Assembly (NCBI RefSeq): GCF_009728995.1 | Contig: NZ_VTZW01000016.1 | Span: 516,421 to 580,420, forward strand | Length of the DNA: 64,000 bases | Direction of reading: 5' to 3' | From: Streptomonospora sp. PA3 | Lineage (GTDB): Bacteria > Actinomycetota > Actinomycetes > Streptosporangiales > Streptosporangiaceae | In this document: in pieces, positions 58,656 to 64,000 of the stretch | How positions within the stretch are numbered: position 1 is the first letter of the stretch | Layout: every line of letters begins with the position of its first letter | The notes under the pieces: generated by a model | Seen by the model: only the letters and a program-made list of their open reading frames with translations | The model's database searches: none | What the model was told of the DNA's origin: nothing | Program-made: the position numbers and the translations under genes

Positions 58656-60761
58656 TCAGCGGCCCTCGTCGTCCTGGTAGACCTCGGCCGTGCCGGGGCC
58701 GTGGTCGGGCATCGCCGACCCGGCGACGGCCTCGCGGTGCAGCCGCAGGAACTCCAGGTGCTTCTCGTACTCGTCGAGGATGTTGCTGATGAGCTGCTCC
58801 TTGCTGTAGCCCATCACGTCATAGCCCTGGCTGCCCTCGGTGAGGTAGACCTCGAAGCGCACGTAGGTGTCGTTCTCGGTCAGCGACCGGATGGCGAACG
58901 CCGGAGTGGGCACCTCGATGGGCCACACCCGGTAGCTGAACTCCTCCTCGGCGCCCATGGGCACGCGCAGCTCCAGGTGCGGAATCCCGGTGTCCTCGTC
59001 GGTCCCCTCGACGACCGACGGGGCCGCGCCCTGCTCGCGCAGCTCCTCGGCGACCTCCTGGAACGCGGGGCGGCACACCTCCTCGACGAACCTGGCGCCC
59101 GCGTGCCTGCTGGGGAAGTTCATCACCCGCGCGAGCCGCTGCCGCCAGGTGCGGTGGGACGGCGACAGGGACAGGGTGGTCCGCGACGCCTCGGTCCGGA
59201 AGGACTCGACCCGCAGCGCCTTGTACAGGCCCCAGATGACCAGGAGCATCACGAACGAGAACGGCAGCCCCAGGATGATGGTGGCGTTGGTCAGGGCGGT
59301 CACGCCGCCGACGATGAGCATGGCCAGGGTGAGCAGGCCGGTCACCGCCGCCCAGTAGATGCGCAGCCACGGCGCGGCGTCGGTGATCGGCGTGGGCAGG
59401 TGGGAGCTGAGGTTGCCGGTCACCAGCGCGCCGGAGTCGGCCGAGGTGACATAGAGCAGCAGCCCGACGATCGTGGCCAGCCCGGCGGTGAAGGTGAAGC
59501 CCGGGTACTGCTGGAGCAGCGTGTAGAAGCCCTGCTCGGGGGTGTCCATGGCGGTCTCGCCGAACTCGATGTTGCCGTTCATGACGATGCTCAGCGCGCT
59601 GTTGCCGAAGATCGACAGGAACGTCAGCGTGTACAGCAGCGGGATGACCAGCGTCGCCGCGACGAACTGCCGGATGGTGCGGCCGCGCGAGATCCGGGCG
59701 AGGAACATCCCCACGAACGGCGCCCAGGCGATCCACCAGGCCCAGAAGAACAGCGTCCAGGTGTTGAGCCAGCCGATCGGTTGGTCGTAGGCGAAGGTGT
59801 TCAGCGTGATCTCGGGGAACCGGCTGATGTAGTCGCCGATGTTCAGGATGAGGGCGTTGAGCAGAAAGATCGGGTCCTCGGCGAACAGCACGTACACCAT
59901 CAGGACGATGGCCAGCACGACGTTGAGCTCGGAGAGCCGCCGGATGCCCCGGTCGACACCCGCGACGGCCGAGACCGTGGCCACGATCACGGCGACGGCG
60001 ATCAGTCCGATCTGGGCCGAGACCCCCTCGGGGACCCCGAAGAGGACGTTCAGCCCGTAGTTCAGCTGCACGACGCCGATCCCCAGCGACACCGAGATGC
60101 CGATGACGGTGCCGATGATGGCCGCGAGGTCCACCGCGTCGCCGATCCCGCCGTGGATGCGCCTGCCGATGAGCGGATACAGCGCCGAGCGGATCGCCAG
60201 CGGCAGGCGGTAGCGGAACGCGAAGTAGCCCAGCGCCATGCCCATCAGCGCATACATCGCCCACCCGGTGACGCCGTAGTGGAACAGCGACCACACCAGG
60301 GCCTGCCTGGCCGCCTCGATGGTCTGCGGGTCGCCCTCGGGCGGCGCGAGGTAATGGGTGATCGGGCCGGAGACGGAGAAGAACAGCAGGTCGATGCCGA
60401 TGCCCGCCGCGAACAGCATGGAGGCCCACGCGAAGACCCCGTAGTCGGGGGTGGAGTGCTGCGGTCCGAGCTTGACCTTGCCGTAGCGGGACACGGCGAC
60501 GAACACCACGAACAGCAGGTACACGGTGGCGACAAGGAAGTAGTACCAGCCGAATCCCCGCGAGATCCACCCCACGACCGTGCCGATGACGTACTCGGCC
60601 CCCGACGGCGTGATGATCGCCCAGATCGAGATCGCGAGGATCACTGCGGAGGCCCCGAAGAAGACGACGGGCTTGAGCGTGCCGTGCCGGCTCCGCTGTT
60701 TGACCGCGGTCGCCGGCATCCCCGGCTCAGGCGCCCTCGCCTGCCCTTCGCTGCTGGACAC
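58656..60761 (-). CDS. BCCT-family betaine/choline transporter
   Basis: GTG 60761 is preferred because GAGGTGG lies 5 bases upstream; an in-frame GTG at 60770 is too close to any ribosome site. The product is 701 aa with twelve helices. The BCCT signature Trp-rich region is present (WTLFFWAWWIAWAPFVGMF, about 340-358), with the glycine-containing stretch of helix 3 (ASMLFAAGIGIDLLFFSVSG). A C-terminal cytosolic tail of about 170 residues is acidic and may sense osmotic state, as in BetP. The oppositely encoded frames over it are artefacts. Confidence 0.92.
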   Translation of the reverse strand: MSSSEGQARAPEPGMPATAVKQRSRHGTLKPVVFFGASAVILAISIWAIITPSGAEYVIGTVVGWISRGFGWYYFLVATVYLLFVVFVAVSRYGKVKLGPQHSTPDYGVFAWASMLFAAGIGIDLLFFSVSGPITHYLAPPEGDPQTIEAARQALVWSLFHYGVTGWAMYALMGMALGYFAFRYRLPLAIRSALYPLIGRRIHGGIGDAVDLAAIIGTVIGISVSLGIGVVQLNYGLNVLFGVPEGVSAQIGLIAVAVIVATVSAVAGVDRGIRRLSELNVVLAIVLMVYVLFAEDPIFLLNALILNIGDYISRFPEITLNTFAYDQPIGWLNTWTLFFWAWWIAWAPFVGMFLARISRGRTIRQFVAATLVIPLLYTLTFLSIFGNSALSIVMNGNIEFGETAMDTPEQGFYTLLQQYPGFTFTAGLATIVGLLLYVTSADSGALVTGNLSSHLPTPITDAAPWLRIYWAAVTGLLTLAMLIVGGVTALTNATIILGLPFSFVMLLVIWGLYKALRVESFRTEASRTTLSLSPSHRTWRQRLARVMNFPSRHAGARFVEEVCRPAFQEVAEELREQGAAPSVVEGTDEDTGIPHLELRVPMGAEEEFSYRVWPIEVPTPAFAIRSLTENDTYVRFEVYLTEGSQGYDVMGYSKEQLISNILDEYEKHLEFLRLHREAVAGSAMPDHGPGTAEVYQDDEGR

Positions 60762-61038
60762 GGATTCCACCTCTCATCGCTGTCATACCGGTACTAGCGA
60801 ACTGGGGGGCGGAAGCAAGATACGCCGATTGTGCCGAATTGGGCGACTCGGCGGGCCCCGCGGCGAGACCCGGGCGCCGCCCGCATCCCCCTGTATCGGC
60901 GCAGAGCAGGCCGCCGCACCGGGCCGATCGATGACATACCTCATTCCCGGCGTGCGCTGCGTCAATCCCGGATGCGCCGCCGCGAACCGCCGCGCGGCCG
61001 ATCGGTGCCGACCCGCCCGCGGTCGGCGGCGGCCGGGC

Positions 61039-62565
61039 TCACCGGTCGTCGCGGATCAGGTCGGCGGCCCGCTCGCCGGTCGCCAGCACGGTGACCATGG
61101 GGTTGGGGGTGGGCAGGGTCGGGAAGACCGACGCGTCGGCGATGCGCAGGCCCGACAGCCCGCGTACCCGCAGCCGCGGGTCGACGACGGCCAGGTCGTC
61201 GTCCTCGGCACCCATGCGGCAGGTCCCCGCGGGGTGGTACACGGTGTGGGCGGCGCGGCGGCCGAACTCCGAGAGCCCTTCGTCGGTCGTGACCCCGGGT
61301 CCCGGGGCGACCTCCCGCTTCAGCCAGGACGTGAAGGGCTCGGTGGCGGCGATCTCGCGGGCGATCTTCAGCCCGTCCACGATCGTCCGCGCGTCATGCC
61401 CGGCGGGGTCGGTGAAGTAGCGGAAGTCCAGGGCGGGCTTGACCGACGGATCGGCGCTGGTCAGCCAGAGCTTGCCGCGGGCGCGGGAGCGCGGGATGTT
61501 GGGCGTCATGCAGATGGCGTGCTCGGGCACGGGGTAGCCCAGCCGCTCGGTGTTCTCCGTGAAGGGCACCAGGTAGATGTGAAACATCAGGTCCGGCCGC
61601 GGATCGCCGGTATCGCGCCGCACGAACAGGCCGCCGTCGGAGTCCATCACCGTGGCGTCCGGCAGCGGGTCGGTCTCCCACATGATGATCGACTCCGGGT
61701 GGTCGAGGAGGTTCTCCCCCACGCCCGGCAGATCGTGGCGCACCTCGATGCCCACGTCCCTCAGCTCCCGGGCGGGACCGATCCCCGAGTGCAGCAGCAG
61801 CCGCGGGGTGTCGATCGCGCCGGCGCAGAGCACGACCTCGCGGTCGGCGCGGACGGTTCGGCGCTGCCCGGAGGACGTGAGCACCTCGGCGCCGGTGGCG
61901 CGGCCGCCCTCCAGCAGCAGGTTCGCGGCGCGGGTCTCGGTCAGGAGCGTGAGGTTCTCCCGCACGCCGAGGACGGGGTGCAGGTAGGCCACGGAGGCCG
62001 ACGACCGGTACCCGGTGTAGGGGTCGTAGGCCACCGGCAGGAAGCCGACCCCGTCGCTGAAGCCGCCGCCGTGGGAGGTTTCGGCGTTGAAGTCGCGGAT
62101 CACGGGTACGCCCGCGGCCCGGGCCGACGCCTGGATCCAGTCCTCGACGATCGGATTGCGGTCCTTCGGTGCCACCGGGACGATGTTGCACTTGATGCGG
62201 TCGCAGTAGGACTGCACCGTCGCGTTGTCCCACCCCGTTGCGCCGGCCGCCTCCCAGTCGGCGAGGTCCTCGGCGAACGGCCGGAAGCTGATCAGCGTGT
62301 TGTGCGAGGAGCATCCGCCCAGCACGCGGGCGCGCGCGTGGCGGATATGGGAGTTCCCGTGCGGCTGCTCCACGGTCGGGTAGTCGTAGTCGAGCTCGCC
62401 GCCCAGCACGTCGAGCCAGTTGCGCAGCTTCAGCACGCGCTCGTCGCCGACGTCGGAGGGACCGCCTTCGATGAGGCAGACGGTGGTGCCGGGATCCTCG
62501 GTGAGCCGGTTCGCCACCACACACCCCGCCGTACCGCCACCGACGATCACGTAGTCATAAGGCAT
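61039..62565 (-). CDS. GMC-family oxidoreductase, choline-dehydrogenase-like
   Basis: The protein is 508 aa from ATG 62565. FAD motif VIVGGGTAGCVVANRL (6-21), GMC signature 1 ARARVLGGCSSHN (about 76-88), GAIDTPRLLLHSGIGP (signature 2) and the catalytic His in VYHPAGTCRMG near residue 446 are present. It is close to choline dehydrogenase (BetA) and related alcohol oxidases. With the BCCT transporter next door, choline uptake and oxidation toward glycine betaine is likely, though no betaine-aldehyde dehydrogenase is in the window. Confidence 0.9.
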   Translation of the reverse strand: MPYDYVIVGGGTAGCVVANRLTEDPGTTVCLIEGGPSDVGDERVLKLRNWLDVLGGELDYDYPTVEQPHGNSHIRHARARVLGGCSSHNTLISFRPFAEDLADWEAAGATGWDNATVQSYCDRIKCNIVPVAPKDRNPIVEDWIQASARAAGVPVIRDFNAETSHGGGFSDGVGFLPVAYDPYTGYRSSASVAYLHPVLGVRENLTLLTETRAANLLLEGGRATGAEVLTSSGQRRTVRADREVVLCAGAIDTPRLLLHSGIGPARELRDVGIEVRHDLPGVGENLLDHPESIIMWETDPLPDATVMDSDGGLFVRRDTGDPRPDLMFHIYLVPFTENTERLGYPVPEHAICMTPNIPRSRARGKLWLTSADPSVKPALDFRYFTDPAGHDARTIVDGLKIAREIAATEPFTSWLKREVAPGPGVTTDEGLSEFGRRAAHTVYHPAGTCRMGAEDDDLAVVDPRLRVRGLSGLRIADASVFPTLPTPNPMVTVLATGERAADLIRDDR

Positions 62566-62843
62566 GCTCGTTCTTCCTCACCGTGGCGTCGGGCAGGGCT
62601 GTCGGGCGACCCGGCGCCGCTGCGCGGCCCCGGGTCGCGGTCGATGTGCGCGGCCTGCGGCGCGCCGCTGGCAGCGGCCCAGGCTGCCTGCTCGGCGGCC
62701 GCCACGCGGGGCGGATCACTGGCCCCGTGCTTCCCGATAGCTGCGCCGCCTAACGTCGCTTTGCGGTTCCTTACCGTCCGGGGACGAGCTGTTGGGCCCC
62801 GGCGAGCCGGGACGGCGGCGCATGCGGCCGCACCGGGCCGCGG

Positions 62844-63275
62844 TCAGTCGTCGATGGGGACGGTGTAGGGCTCCGAGCAGCCCAGGGACGGGCTTTGCAG
62901 GAGGCCGGCGGTGACGCTCGCGCCGGCGCCGGGCGGGTCGCTGACGGTCAGTTCGCAGACCGCGCCCGTGCCGGTCAGCGGATACCAGAACCACGTCTCC
63001 CCGACGGGGGCGCGGTCGGTCTCCTGCCAGCCGCCCTTCGTGTGGCGGAAGGCGGTGAGTTCGACGGTCGCCTCGTATTCGCCGGCGCGGTGCGCGGTCA
63101 GGGCGACCTTCAGGTCCGAGCCGAGTGTGGCGGTGGCGATGCGGTGGGTTTCGGGGCCGGCGGCGGAGGTCTCGGCCGATGCGGCCGAGACCGCGGCGGT
63201 GGCGAGCAGCAGGGTCGCTACCGCGGCGAGCGCGGCGCGCCCGGCGCGGATCCGAGTGGGGGGCGGGAACGGCAT
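62844..63275 (-). CDS. Secreted protein of unknown function
   Basis: The protein is 143 aa from ATG 63275 with GAGGCGCC upstream. A Sec signal peptide covers about residues 1-34 (ALAAVATLLLATAAVSAASAE). The mature part is beta-rich with two Cys (AVCELTV, LGCSEPY) that may pair. I do not recognise the family. Confidence 0.65.
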   Translation of the reverse strand: MPFPPPTRIRAGRAALAAVATLLLATAAVSAASAETSAAGPETHRIATATLGSDLKVALTAHRAGEYEATVELTAFRHTKGGWQETDRAPVGETWFWYPLTGTGAVCELTVSDPPGAGASVTAGLLQSPSLGCSEPYTVPIDD

Positions 63276-63439
63276 GGCGCCTCCTCAAGGCACGATCGGG
63301 AGCGGTGATCCGTGTCACACTCCGCTCCTGATGGTGTGACGCCGTGTATCGTCGGCGGGTTGTCGCGCCGGCGTCTGCACGGGTGGCCGGAATGCGCCGG
63401 AGTTAGGCTGAACCCAGGCGTGCTGGACAGGAGGCTGGG

Positions 63440-64000
63440 ATGGCCGAGACGACGGTTGCCGAGGTGATGGCCGAGCTGGCCGCGCTGGAGGACCCCAAGA
63501 CGCGCGAGGTGAACGAGAGGCACGGCGACGATCACGGCGTGAATCTCGGCAGGCTCCGTGCCCTTGCCAAGCGCCTGAAGACCCAGCACGAGCTCGCCCG
63601 CGGGCTCTGGGAGACGGGCGACACCGCGGCGCGCCTGCTGGCGCTGCTGATCTGCCGCCCGAAGGCCTTCGAGCGCGGCGAGCTGGACGCCATGCTGCGT
63701 GACGCCCGCACCCCGAAGGTGCACGACTGGCTCGTGAACTACGTGGTCAAGAAGAATCCGCACGCCGAAGAGCTGCGCCGGACCTGGTCTGCCGACCCGG
63801 ATCCCGTGGTCGCGAGCGCCGGCTGGGCGCTGACCACCGATCGCGTGGCGAAGCGGCCCGAGGGCCTCGACCTCGCGGGGCTGCTCGACGTCATCGAGGC
63901 GCAGTTGAAGGGCGCCCCGGACCGCCTGCAGTGGGCGATGAACCACTGCCTGGCGCAGATCGGGATCGAGCACCCCGAGCACCGCGCGCGTGCCATCGAC
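63440..64000 (+). CDS. DNA alkylation repair (AlkD-like) protein, partial
   Basis: The frame opens at ATG 63440 with AGGAGG upstream and runs past the window end; 187 codons are visible. It is an all-helical repeat protein with ALEDPKTREVNERHGDDHG, LARGLWETGDTAARLLALLI and DWLVNYVVKKNPH, matching the ALK/HEAT-like fold of AlkC/AlkD-type DNA glycosylases. The gene continues beyond 64000. Confidence 0.8.
   Translation, partial: MAETTVAEVMAELAALEDPKTREVNERHGDDHGVNLGRLRALAKRLKTQHELARGLWETGDTAARLLALLICRPKAFERGELDAMLRDARTPKVHDWLVNYVVKKNPHAEELRRTWSADPDPVVASAGWALTTDRVAKRPEGLDLAGLLDVIEAQLKGAPDRLQWAMNHCLAQIGIEHPEHRARAID

Noticed and set aside
58269-60797. Very long open frame opposite the BCCT transporter
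   Set aside because: It is an antisense artefact of biased codon usage: low-complexity, no domain, while the other strand gives a full BCCT protein.
1-64000. CRISPR arrays, tRNA or rRNA genes, phage integrase with attachment sites
   Set aside because: No repeated spacer-like units, no cloverleaf or rRNA segments and no intact integrase were recognised by reading; a covariance-model search would be decisive.

Overview
The window is from a high-GC actinomycete. Coding frames end almost always in G or C, and GTG and TTG starts are frequent. A mycothiol-dependent enzyme, an F420-type luciferase-like oxidoreductase and a perfect CelR/CebR operator fit the Nocardiopsis/Thermobifida/Streptomonospora group, although the family assignment is an inference. 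No rRNA, tRNA or CRISPR array was seen.

Layout. 0-8.9 kb holds accessory genes: a small membrane protein, a NACHT NTPase, a 2-hydroxyacid dehydrogenase, an Nramp-like transporter, a Cys-rich small peptide, a secreted SH3-like protein, a MOSC protein and a cupin-like protein, with two worn gene remnants between them. 8.9-32.1 kb is a phosphonate biosynthetic gene cluster, bounded by a hairpin at 8855-8910 and a strong terminator at 32102-32144. 32.2-38.1 kb holds a DUF402 (FomD-type) protein and an envelope-acylation regulon (acyltransferase, lipoprotein, two-component system, SGNH lipoprotein). 38.3-43.6 kb is a GntR-controlled catabolic cassette (DUF1446/DUF4387, MFS, 2-hydroxyacid dehydrogenase). 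43.9-64 kb holds ordinary chromosomal genes: a LysR-linked hydrolase and methyltransferase, a LuxR-type two-component system with an ABC exporter, a MarR/isochorismatase pair, an ECF42 sigma factor with its YCII and VOC partners, a BCCT transporter with a GMC oxidoreductase, and a partial DNA alkylation repair gene.

The phosphonate cluster is the main discovery. It has PEP mutase (pepM), a full-length 2-hydroxypropylphosphonate epoxidase (HppE, 198 aa with all iron ligands) and both fosfomycin kinases (FomA, FomB), so the product is very probably a fosfomycin-type epoxyphosphonate or a close relative. It lacks the usual fosfomycin middle genes: no phosphonopyruvate decarboxylase, no cytidylyltransferase domain on PepM and no B12-radical-SAM methyltransferase. 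In their place are a 2-hydroxyacid dehydrogenase, a divergent phosphoglycerate kinase, an ArgC-like acyl-phosphate reductase and an iron alcohol dehydrogenase. Together these could carry phosphonopyruvate through phosphonolactate, an acyl phosphate and an aldehyde to 2,3-dihydroxypropylphosphonate, a copy of the 3-phosphoglycerate-to-triose steps of gluconeogenesis on a C-P scaffold. Tailoring candidates include a flavin halogenase with its catalytic Lys, an aminotransferase, a GT2 glycosyltransferase, kinase, HAD and zinc-ADH genes, a nucleotidyltransferase, a PNPOx-like flavoprotein, a mycothiol-dependent enzyme, a second FomA-like kinase and an MFS exporter.

Regulation visible in the sequence. 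A perfect CelR/CebR box lies in the divergent pepM/dehydrogenase promoter region and suggests control by cellulose breakdown products. A shared palindrome marks the GntR regulon, paired 14-bp palindromes mark the MarR/isochorismatase pair, and an 11-bp-spaced direct repeat links the two-component system to both the acyltransferase and the SGNH gene.
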